Positions 13,396 through 26,562 of a stretch of 64,000 bases of DNA are shown piece by piece. The position numbers and the translations under genes are program-made. Each line of letters begins with the position of its first letter. Position 1 is the first letter of the stretch. The notes beneath the pieces are model-generated. The model saw only the letters and a list, made by a program, of their open reading frames with translations. It had not been told where the DNA came from and ran no database searches. The stretch comes from Linnemannia hyalina (Eukaryota > Mortierellomycota > Mortierellomycetes > Mortierellales > Mortierellaceae): NCBI GenBank assembly GCA_019671135.1, contig JAHRHY010000009.1, forward strand, positions 1,054,001-1,118,000. Reading direction: 5' to 3'.

Positions 13396-14364
13396 ATGGT
13401 TGTCATCACATATTGTGTCGAATACGCCGAGTCACAGAAGAGTGTCTGCCTCAAGTGCAACAAGGTCATCCCCAACAAGTCCCTCCGTGTCGGCCGGATG
13501 GAGCGGACCTCTGAGAAGGAGAAGAAGAAGTTTGCAAAGTTTCGTTGGTACCATTTCAAGTGCTTCGAGGTAATCATGGCTCCCTTCCCCACCACCCTAA
13601 GAACGGGAGGAGGGGCACAAAAAATGAATATGATGAACCAGTGATTTTGTGCTATGCTACTTTGTTTTTTTTTTTCCAGTTTTGCCCTAACAAAGTTTTT
13701 GTACTTTTGATCATTAGGTCCCCGAGATTTTGACCAAGCTCCCTGTGCATTTGATCCGTGGACAAGTTAACCTGTTGGACAAGGTAACGGGAACAGCACA
13801 TACACATACAGGATGTAAAAACCATCTACAGGATTATGGCTTCTCTCAAATCCAGGATCCTTTTCACTGACAACGAAAAATCCAATTTTGTCACTTCCCT
13901 CTATCAAACAAAAATAGGACAAGTTGCGTCTGGAAAAGGTGATCAAGTTGGGAGTAGGCGCATCATGGAGCCAGATCGTGGACCAGCACAAGAAGAAGGC
14001 CAAGGAGGAAGAAGAAGCCGCCGCTGCCGAGGCTCTTGAGAACGGCACGCCTCTCCCACCCAAGCCCTCAAAAGACGACCTCATGGATTCTGACGATGAT
14101 GGGGCCAATGCCAAGGATTTCACATCACAGTTGACGGGTGAGGTCGACCGGAAACAGGAGCGCAAGAACCGAAAGGTCAACAAGTTGAAGGCCAAGACCG
14201 ATGGTGCCAAGGTTGCTAAGAAGGAGTCAGCAGGAAACAAGGGAACGAAAAACAACAACAAGGATACCAAGCCCATGTCGGCCGTTGCTATGGCTATTGC
14301 TGCAACGCGGGAGGATAGTCAGAAGAAGATGGAGCAGATGAAGAACAAGTTCGGCAAGAAGTAA
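13396..14364 (+). CDS. Small PARP-type zinc-finger protein, copy 1
   Basis: Three exons (13396-13569, 13718-13783, 13918-14364), with GT-AG introns, give 228 residues. The N-terminus holds a PARP-type finger with Cys18, Cys21, His53 and Cys56 (VCLKCNKVIPNKSLRVG, then FRWYHFKCF). In PARP1 and DNA ligase III such fingers bind DNA breaks. Here no poly(ADP-ribose) polymerase, ligase or other catalytic domain follows. The rest is highly charged, with an EEEEAAAAEA helix and a Lys-rich C-terminal tail ending KNKFGKK. A role in DNA nick or break recognition is inferred from the finger alone. The gene is convergent with the poly-Q gene. Confidence 0.85.
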
Positions 14365-14599
14365 AAAAAACGGCTGCTCTTTTCCCACCCTCTTACTGTT
14401 ATTCTTCATCTTTTTCACCACCCTCACTATTACTCTTTGCATGCAACATCAATTAAATTTCATCCACACACACAAAAAGAAACGCAGCGTGATACAAATA
14501 TGCAAGGCCCGATTGTTCTGTTTGTTTTTTTTTTGCTTTTTTTTAATACAAGTGCTTGAATGTACGACAACTAGACTGGGAAGAGGGAGATTGTCCTAT

Positions 14600-16554
14600 T
14601 TACACAGACCACTTGGTCATTTCCTCTACCAATCGATCGACATTGTTACCACTCGGACCTGCTCCTGCTCCTCCATTGTTTCCAGACCCATTGCTTCCTC
14701 CAGTGACTGATAGATTGGTCTGGAACAAATTGGCAAGTCCACCTCGCTGGCTCAGCCATTGACGTCCATTGCCTGAACTGCCCCGTAGTGAAGACGACGA
14801 CGAAGAAGAGGAACCTCCTGACAAGGAAGTGGTGGGTGCCATGATGCTTGACGATTCGTTGCTGGCAAGTCGCATCACCATCCCTGTACGCTGTGGATCG
14901 CCTTCCCGATCAAAACTCAGAGCCGTCACCCTCTTCCAGTCCGACAGTTTTTCCGATTGGCCGCAGACAACGACCCTCGGCTTGTTGAGGAAGAAGATTC
15001 GCCTCCATGGTTAGGAGATCCATCCCGATCTGTGAACTTTGACGGTGATACGGCTGTTGATCCTGGTCCCGCTGACGGTGGTGGTGAACCCTGGTCCCGT
15101 GGATCTAGACTTGTCGTCGACGATGAGCCTCCTACGGCATTTGTGAATGAAGATAACACAGATGTTGAGTGCCGCTTCTTGTCTCTGACATCGTCCATAT
15201 CTCCATCTTCACGCCCCTCGCCACCATGGAACGGAGTCAGACAGATCGCCGGTCGCCGGTTGTTTCTTGAGGTGATGTGGCGAAGGTGTACTGGTAACCT
15301 GGATCGATAGACTGACTTGTTGACACCTCCTCCACTGCTGCCTCCAAGTGCTGCTCTCAAAAACAGATCGCCCGTTCCTCCTCCTCCTCCGCCTCCACTT
15401 CCACCTGCGCCTCCTGAGCCTGGTGTTGATGATGATGGGTCTATTACTGATCGTGCTCCCGAGGGCGCTGAGAGGACACCGATCGTCGAGAGATGGTAAT
15501 CTCGCTGTGCCGAAACTGCCCAGTACTGGTATGGTGGGAACTTGCGGTTTGTGAAGGGATTGTATTGGTGGCGTGGGGATGCATGAGGATGGTGGTTGCC
15601 GCTATAGTACAGAGTATGGCGAGAGTGTCCAGGCTGGGGTGCCTTGCCTGCGTTGCTTGCATAGGCTCGATGACGATGGCTTCTGGGTAACGTTGCCAAG
15701 AGCGATTCCCGCTGCAGGGTCATTTTGCTGTAGTCGTAAACTAAGGCTGTTGAAGGCGACGACCTATTGTTGTCGCTACCATTGTCCTGAGAGACACCAA
15801 CCGCTAAAGACGACGACGAAGTTGACGCCAATTCGTCGGTATCCATATCCTGATCACCGTCGAGGTCTTGTCCGGATTGGCCATCTTGTCCGTCTTGGCT
15901 ATGCACATGACCACCGTTCTCCTGTCCTCCTCCCGGGTTCAAGGAGAGCAGCAGTGGCACTGACAGACTGCGCTTACGCTGGAAACCCATCTCCATCGAT
16001 CCTTGCCGGCCCCTTGCTGTAACTTCGACCAGGTCCTGCTGGTCTTGCTGTAACTGTTGCGCTTGCTGTTGTTCTTCCCAAGGTGTCTGTCGTTGGTACT
16101 GTTGCTGCAAGTGATACACACTGCGGTGGTGTTGAAGCGATTGCTGTTGTTGTTGTTGTTGCAGGTGTTGTTGGTGTTGCAGTTGGTGAGAGTAAGGGTG
16201 AACGAGGTGTGGATGCATTTCCTGATGCTGGCGTGCTCCTGCTGTCGAGGACATGAGCTGTTGTTGATGCAGTGAAGACTGAGAAGGGACGATGATTGGG
16301 TTGAGCATGAGGGGTGATGGTGGCATGAGTGACGAGTCTTGGAGATGATGGTTGTGGGTGTAGCGCTCTTGGACAAAGCCTGCTGCTGCTTCTTGGATGG
16401 CCGAAGAAGGGTTGGAGGAGGATGTGCTTGCGGTAGCGGCCATGAAGTCTTTGGATGATCTCACTAAGTGTTGTTGTTGTTGTTGTTGTTGTTGCTGTTG
16501 GTGGAGTTGCTGTTGTTGGAGAACAATGGCAGCAGGGTCGGGGTGATGGAGCAT
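14600..16554 (-). pseudogene. Poly-Q/Ser-rich protein, copy 1, frameshifted
   Basis: This is the same gene as the intact minus-strand copy at 30770-32725. Translation starts at 16554 (MLHHPDPAAIV). The T run at 14948-14952 has five bases here and six in copy 2. On the coding strand this one-base loss changes the frame after NRK, and a stop follows at 14926-14928. The product is 542 residues instead of 651 and loses the conserved-looking C-terminus with its Ser-rich segment. A homopolymer miscall is as likely as a real mutation. No known domain was recognised: the protein has Gln and His runs, a Gly/Ser-rich middle and several basic stretches. Confidence 0.75.
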
Positions 16555-17730
16555 GCAAGTACACAAAAAAACGAAGAACGACAAAAAAGGAGGAGGAGGG
16601 GGACGAGAGAGAAGAATAAGGAGAAGGGAAAGGAGAGAGAAAAAGGAGTATGTGAAGAAGGAGTTGTAAGTGTGAAGGAATAAGAAGGAGGAGGTAAGAA
16701 AAGAAAAGAAAAGAAAAGAAAGAGAGAAGCTGTGTGTCAAGGGGGGATATAAAAACAAGGGGATCAAGAGAAACAAAATAAAGATGGACGATGGCAGGGA
16801 CTTGACTTGCTGGACTGTGGTCACAAGGGGGAGGGATGGTAGGGATGCAGAAAATGATAGCAATAATAATGCACACTGCTACTGCTGCACGAGGATGATA
16901 GGTTTACAGCCAGGGAAAGAAGGGATGAATGCAAGAAGGGAAAACGGGCATGCAAGAAAGAAACCAATGGGGAGGCAGACAGCATTGGGCCTTTTGGCGC
17001 AGATTGTCCCATTTAGACCTCAGGCTGATCTGCAAAAACCCCATTATTCAGTAATGAACATATATATAGATGCGTGAGAGCAGATAACAAAAAAGGCGTT
17101 CATCGAATCGTAACGACGGGCAAGGATAGAAGGTCATCATCATTGGAGAGGAGGGAGATAATACACATAATCAATTACAGCGATGGACAACTACAACTCC
17201 TGTGGAGATCTACAATCCCCTAGAAAAGGAACGGAAAAAAAAGAAAAAAAACGGACGCGTCTGAGTGGCTAGGATTCAATTCTCGTTGCGCCTCTTTCGT
17301 ATTCAGCGCATTAGCTGCATGCTGCTGTTAATCAACACATCCTCTCGTCTATCATTCAATTGCTACACAATTTTAATGACATGAACGAACCTTGACTCTC
17401 TTTCCTTCCCCTACTAGAACGCACGGATCATCCACATCAACACAGACACCAGGCCCGCAACGGTCAAAAAGCGTCACCAAAATTGTAAATGCCAATCAAA
17501 CAAATGTTGCCTCCAAAGCGACATCGTTTGTTTTGTTTGCCTTCTCTTTCTTCATTGCAATATCGCATCTCCTTGTCCTTTCTCTTCTTTCTTTACTCTC
17601 GCTCTCTCTCACGACCAGCAAATTCTCCTTCACCTCAAGATACTCACTCCTCTCCTCGTTCTATCAACTATTTGCTCACATCCAATCTCGACCTCGTATT
17701 GCATACCTTACCCTATCCACCTCCAACCAA
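16555..17730. other. Divergent intergenic region, cargo copy 1
   Basis: Shared upstream DNA of the poly-Q gene (-) and the F-box gene (+). It contains AAAAG repeats near 16695-16720. A block at about 17104-17172 differs strongly from the second cargo copy. No coding region is supported: the open frame running upstream from the F-box start has no ATG before 17731. Confidence 0.55.
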
Positions 17731-19017
17731 ATGAACCCATTGACCATCCCCGAACTCCTTAACTCCATCTGCTATCAGCTGGACAGACCCTCGCTTGTCG
17801 TGGCCTCTCAAGTCTGCAAGCAATGGTCCGAGACTTGCACCGTCCTCCTCTGGGAATCCTGTCCATTCTCCGCAGACCGTTACAACGCCTATCCTACCGC
17901 ATTTGACGACCATGCTCACCTGGTCCGTATCATGGACGCCAAGATGCGGCTCATTGGTCGAGAGATGCGATTCATTGCTCACCAATGCACCAATATGACT
18001 GAGCTCGCTATCCGACATTGCCAATTCACCTCCGCAAGCCTTGATGTTCTGTGCGGAGGAATTCCCCGAGTCGGCCATCTCACTTTGGAGCTCTGTCGTG
18101 GCGTCAACAGTACGATCGCAGCACGTCTTGTCCGGATCCCACGACTGACACACCTCGAAATCATTGTCCATACTCAAGAACGTGGGAACGGCGATTGGCG
18201 TGAGGAGCATATGGTGACGCTGTTGACACGATGCCAACTCGAGTACCTCAAGATCCTCGGTCCCGATTTGTCGCATGTCCATCTAGCTGGTGTCGCAAGG
18301 TACGAGAACCCTCTGCCGCTGGTCTCCTTACATCTGATCGGCACATACATCCCAGATGATGCCCTTGGTCGTCTCCTTACCAAGTGTCCTCGTCTATCGA
18401 CCTTTGTTCTTTTGAACAACGCCAACAAGAACTCGACTCTCCAGACCATTGCCCAGCACGGTTCTAGCCTGCGGATGCTAGAGCTACGGAATTCTAAGAG
18501 TGTGACAACACCCGCATTCGACGCCGTCTTCAAGACATGCCACCTTCTCACCAGTCTGGATATCTCGGGAACACTGATCCACGATGCAGCCATCTCGACG
18601 TTAGCCCGACATTGTCCGTGGATCCAGTCCTTGGATCTGACTGGTTGCTCACGCATCACAAGCACGTCTTTTCTGGAGATGATGGTGACTCTGGAGGAGT
18701 TGAAGGAGCTGAGAGTTGGAGGCTGTACACGACTGTCAATTGCCAGTTTCTCGGGGGCGATGGCATGGGCCTGCAGAAGTAGGCTCGAGGTGCTGGATAT
18801 GCCGTCGGTGGGCATCAAGGTGGAGAATGATTCGTTTGCGGGATTGATTCAGCACCTGGAGTCGTTGACACGGTTGCGGCATTTGACGATGGATGAGCCG
18901 GTGGGGGGGCACAAGGCTGTACAAGAACTTTTGTTGAGGCGGCCCTATGTTACGCTTTCGATCAACGCTGCGGCCCTTCGGGTGCTGTGGGAGTCTGAGA
19001 AGCAGGCTGCCGTCTGA
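17731..19017 (+). CDS. F-box/LRR protein, copy 1
   Basis: A single exon encodes 428 residues. The N-terminus (MNPLTIPELLNSICYQL, then LVVASQVCKQW) is an F-box of about 45 residues. Irregular leucine-rich repeats follow, with blocks such as LTHLEII, LEYLKILG, LTSLDISGT and IQSLDLTGCSRIT, the last typical of AMN1/Grr1-like repeats. Family role: F-box proteins bind Skp1 in SCF ubiquitin ligases, and the LRR part selects the substrate. The substrate here is unknown. The start is the first ATG in the frame. The gene lies about 400 bases upstream of a PABP locus in the same direction, and an identical protein is encoded in the second copy. Confidence 0.88.
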   Translation: MNPLTIPELLNSICYQLDRPSLVVASQVCKQWSETCTVLLWESCPFSADRYNAYPTAFDDHAHLVRIMDAKMRLIGREMRFIAHQCTNMTELAIRHCQFTSASLDVLCGGIPRVGHLTLELCRGVNSTIAARLVRIPRLTHLEIIVHTQERGNGDWREEHMVTLLTRCQLEYLKILGPDLSHVHLAGVARYENPLPLVSLHLIGTYIPDDALGRLLTKCPRLSTFVLLNNANKNSTLQTIAQHGSSLRMLELRNSKSVTTPAFDAVFKTCHLLTSLDISGTLIHDAAISTLARHCPWIQSLDLTGCSRITSTSFLEMMVTLEELKELRVGGCTRLSIASFSGAMAWACRSRLEVLDMPSVGIKVENDSFAGLIQHLESLTRLRHLTMDEPVGGHKAVQELLLRRPYVTLSINAAALRVLWESEKQAAV

Positions 19018-19250
19018 CACATGTGCAGTAGTTAGTTATCTTCTTGTATCTACAAATCCATTTCCACGTTTTTTGCGATGCTAAGCCACCGACCTGCCAC
19101 ACGCACCATGAATCATTTTATTTTTCTTTATCATTCGTCGCCGTCTTTTCTTTTCTTCTTCTTCCTCGCCCTCAACCCTCGTTCCTTCCTTTCCCTCCCC
19201 CTTTCGCCTTTCATCCCCGAAAAAAACCAAAAAAAACCTCTTTTTCGATT
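19018..19250. other. Spacer between F-box gene and PABP-B
   Basis: Short pyrimidine-rich spacer containing the F-box 3' end and the PABP-B promoter. No gene was seen. Confidence 0.5.
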
Positions 19251-22233
<2,983 letters not shown>

Positions 22234-25200
22234 AGCGCTTGCTTCTTTTCCTTTCCGTCCCAAAAACCAACACCCAAATCGATCGGAAAATCATCAAATC
22301 CACGGATGAAGAAAAAAAAAGAGGAGGACAAAAAAACTGAGGCGTGTAGGATTGTGAGGTGGTTTTGGAAAGAGGATGAAAGCAGGGAGGCGTCCGTCAA
22401 ATGGCTGGTTCCTTTGTTCGTTGTTTGATACCACCACCTTTTTCACCTTTCTATTATATTTTACCATTTTGCATTCTTTTCTTTTCATTTGCAGCCTTTT
22501 TCCTTTTTTTTTTTTGTTGAAGAACTAAGAGTACGAGGAGAGAAATAACCAACAAAGAATAAATGATTCAGCCTGGGCAAAGGTTTCTCGAAAGAGAGAA
22601 AAAAAAAATACTAAACGCATTCCACCCATTTAGTTGACATGTGTGTTTTATAGGATCTGCTTGTGATTGTGAAGTGGTTCTCTACTAATTACCTTGGTGA
22701 AACACACAACATGTTGTATCAATATCGTCCGCAAACGGATAGAACGAGGATGCTACGATGATAGGGTTGTTTCTTTTTTCTCACCACATTTTGGCAACCG
22801 CTCACATCCTCCCTTCGTCATTAGAGCAAAAGACAGGGTCCAATGAAACATGTGGAGTATAAACTTTCATCTTTACTTTTTTTTCCTCAGGCACTGAGGC
22901 ACTGGGGGGAAATGACGATCTATCCGTTGTTGACAACAGCTCAGAAAAGAACTCCTTGTTTTCCATCATTCTCATGTTCGAATAAAAGGATCTCCTCGCT
23001 GACGCTAGTGGTTATTTTTGGTCTCTTTACCGCTGTATTGGAGCAGTGCAGGTATCCAAGCTACAGACTTGATTGACGGAAGATGAAAAAAAAACGTGAC
23101 GCTTTGCTCTTCTATCTTCTATTTTCATTTGAAGTCCCTCTGTGCTGTGGATGGGTTTGCCCTTTCTACAAGTAAGAGGGTGTGACCGTTTAGGCACGGT
23201 CGCTTTTTCTCAAGAAAAGAATACCAGGTAAATGTTTTTCTTGAACATGGTTCGAGCGTGGGAGGGGAACGAGTAAGGGGAAGTGATGAGAACGACAGAG
23301 AGGAATATGGGCCTATGATCACATACCCTTATATTCATTATGGTTCACTGCGTGGTGCTCTTTAGATTGGTTTGCAGGGTGACATGGGGTACGAAGGAAA
23401 GTAGGGGTAATTTTTTTTTTTTTTTTCATAAACCAGATGGTTGTTGATACAAAGAAGATGACATAGACCTTGTTGGACTCTACAGAGTTCTCCTGCTGGT
23501 GGAGTTGAGCTTGGTGGTTGTATTGCTATCCTAGATGATCTTTCTTGCATCGACTTCATCGTCGACATTTTCTTTGTCCTCGGCATCCTAGGTCCAGGTT
23601 GTTGTAGCGGTGGCAAGAAACCCATATCATTGATCAAAAAACCATTGATAAAAAACGCGTTTCACTCGGAATCAACGTGTGAAGGATTAAGCGTCCTTGT
23701 CTCAGATATACTCGTCCAAGGCGATCAGTCGCGTAAAATTTGTATCAGCTGGACCTACTTTCTTCTCCATCTTGACTTTGTGATTTTCTGGAAGACTGTT
23801 CATCGCAACAGAAAGCGAAGGAGAAGAGAGAAATAAAGAAAGTGGCAAATGAGAATGGATGAGCAAGAGTGAAGTGAGGAAGACCAAGATAAGAGGGCGA
23901 CACATGGAGTAGGTACAGGATGTATGTGCTTGTGGGTGTCCTCAAAAGACACAGTGGATTCGAAGAAAAGTTCGCTGGTCTCTATCATATGTGCAACATG
24001 TGTATCTCGTCTTGACCATGGAGTAGAGAATTGTGGCGATGGCCTAGCTAGCAGAAAAAAAAAGAGAGAAGAGTAAATGAAGTGGGAAGGAAGCCCTTCT
24101 GGTAATAAATAAAATGGATAGCATTGTCGCCAAGGTGAGTTTAGTTTCCACATGAGAAGGTAGTTCATTGATAACGCATACGTGCTTTCTGAACATAGAT
24201 TGAAACGAGAGAGGCACTTGGCAAGGTGTATTGTCTAAGAAGCGCCTTTTTCCTTTACCCATGGCCCCCAGCAGAGACAGACGAGGAGAAATGATACGAT
24301 CATGATAGTTTTCCTTGTGAGGTGTTCTTTTGTGTGGAACAGTGGATAGTCGTGGGCGTTGAATCTAGGTATTGGCATTTAGGGCGTCGGACGCAATCAA
24401 AGCGAGAGGGCTACGTAGGTTTTTGTAGTTTCTCGACATTGTTAGGCATCCGAAGGGAGGTGGATGGAAGGAAATGCGCGCAGTTTCCGAAAGCATTATT
24501 CCTTTTCTTTACTTTCTGCAAAGAGGGATCGGAAAGAGCGTGTCTGTGTAATGATCCCGAGGAGGAAAAGAGTCGCGACGAGAAAAAAGTGAAAGGAGCA
24601 CGGTCCACAAAAGGAGATTTTTTTCTATTATGGTTTTCCGTTCTGTCTGAGCCAACAAAAACAAGGACAAGGTTCCGGAGAGCAGACAGCGGCCAGGCCC
24701 GGGAAGATGACGCGCTGAAAGTGGCAAATGAGGGAAGGTGGTGGTGGTGGAGACTTTCTTGCCAGTTATTCCTTTATTGAGAAGGGTGGTATGCATTGAT
24801 CGCTGGATGGGTGACTGTGTTCCTTCCTTGTTCTTTTGACTCGCGCTAAGCGACACAAGGTAGGCATTCTCCTGTATGAGTCTCCCTCCCCTGGACACAA
24901 TGAGAGGTGGCGATGCGGAAAATGACAATTTTTTGCAAGCACTTCCTTATCGCTGCCCTTGCTAAGCCAAGGTCGATTGACAAGGACAGAGGAACAGACA
25001 TAGTCCGCGATATGAGACACACACAAAGACCGAACGAGTGCACGTCAGTCAAGAATGACAAATACATACAGCCATTGGACAGACGTGGTGAGTCCTCAAT
25101 TTGCCACCACTTGTTCTTTTATGCCTGACAGAGCACCGCCCTCTTCGACTGTCTACTCTACCTCCAATTGCATGTTCTTGTGAGCATATGGGGAAAAAGA

Positions 25201-26271
25201 AAAGGCAAAAAGAAAAGGGCAAAAAGAAATCTACTCTATGGCCCGAACCTTCTTTTTTCCTGCACCCTTGCCATCCATCTTCCTCTGTCTCTCCCCTCTC
25301 CTTTTTTCTAAATTGCGATATTTTTTTGCCCTGTATGTCTCCTTTTGACTACAAGATGACAACATGTTTTCTATCTGTGTGTCCCTTGTGTGCCTGATAC
25401 GCTCTGCTCGTTCACCATGAATGGACATCAAACGTCGTTGACCCAATCCATCCATCCTCGCATCCAAGACGATAACCCTTGTAAACCATTACATCTCGTC
25501 AAGCAAACGTTGCTCTTGTTCATTCCCCTGCTTGGGCTGTCTCTTTTTTGATGGTGCGTGCGAAAAGGAGAGGAAGGGTCCAAAAGAAGGAATACGAGCA
25601 AAGGAAAGAAGGGAAAAAAGCGCCGGACTTCTTCTGTCTTTGCCATGCAGTGTGACCCTAAAACGACAACGAATTATGCGCTTTATACTTCTTAGCCTGG
25701 CGAAGTCGATTGAGTCCAAAGGAAAAGTGTGTTGTGGAGAGTTACGTGCACAAAGCTCCACCAAGACAGTCAAGAAGGTGTCCTAGCAAGATAGATTGCA
25801 GAATAGGAATCGGAACTCTACCAACCATGTTCACTCTAATTGACCAACGACGATAGAGAAAGAAAAAAAACGAGGTCCAATTGCAGCTGCGGCACTGTCG
25901 GCATTTGGTTATCATGTCTTTTCTACCACCTTATTTTCTTTTTGGCAGAATTGCCATATGTATGATAATGTGAAGCAATTGAAGGTGTACATGGTTCCCC
26001 ACTGGCATGATGGGGTATTTATCAAACGAGAAGGCTATAGTATGGATGTCCTTCGAAGGGGTAGCTGTTGTTTATTTGTTTCTGTTGTTGAGGGAGTGTC
26101 GTGTCGATTTGTATGCCAATTATTCTTCGACCGGTTTCTACTGCTCTGCCTTCAGACCACTAAAAAGGAGCGATATCTAACTGCACACGGCCCTCGATAA
26201 CCCCTCACACCTTCTCACTCGCCTTCGTGCTGCACCCGTGTAACAATTGCGCGGTAGAAAAGCGCCAAGGG
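22234..26271. other. Gene-poor stretch, cargo copy 2
   Basis: Near-identical copy of the stretch after PABP-A, including the 3' element at about 22571-22608 and the dispersed repeat at about 23113-23250. Indels relative to copy 1 are seen in ATT and T runs (near 22455, 22505, 23207 and 23237). No supported gene was seen. Confidence 0.5.
23113..23250 (+). repeat. Dispersed repeat, copy at 23 kb
   Basis: Duplicate of the element at about 6945-7080, carried along by the segmental duplication. It has one extra T in each of two T runs. Confidence 0.7.
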
Positions 26272-26280
26272 TATAAAAAG
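26272..26280 (+). promoter_or_regulatory. TATA box of the C2H2 factor, copy 2
   Basis: Same TATAAAAAG and spacing as in copy 1. Confidence 0.55.
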
Positions 26281-26562
26281 GGTGGGTCAATTGGCCCCTC
26301 CCCCCGTCCCTTTTTCTTCTTTTCGTCCCTTCCTTCCTTTCCTTTACCTCCGCTTCTTCTTTCACTTCTTCCACTTCCTTCCACTTCTACCTTCTTTCCC
26401 TGCTTGTACTCACTAGCACTCTGCTCCCCTACTCACTCAGTCGTTCACATAAACTCATAGCAACTGCTCATTTTTACCCCTCTCTTTGCCAACTCAACCC
26501 AAACCGTGCTTTGCCACCCTCAAAAAACACACACAGATAGAATCAACACGCTGTTCGCTTCA

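Noticed and set aside
17257..17310. Stretch resembling the 5' half of tRNA-Glu (TCTGAGTGGCTAGGATTC)
   Set aside because: No pairing acceptor stem, T arm or B box follows; probably chance or a very degenerate fragment.
17392..17730. N-terminal extension of the F-box frame with hydrophobic, membrane-like sequence
   Set aside because: No ATG in frame before 17731, and the F-box begins right after that ATG.
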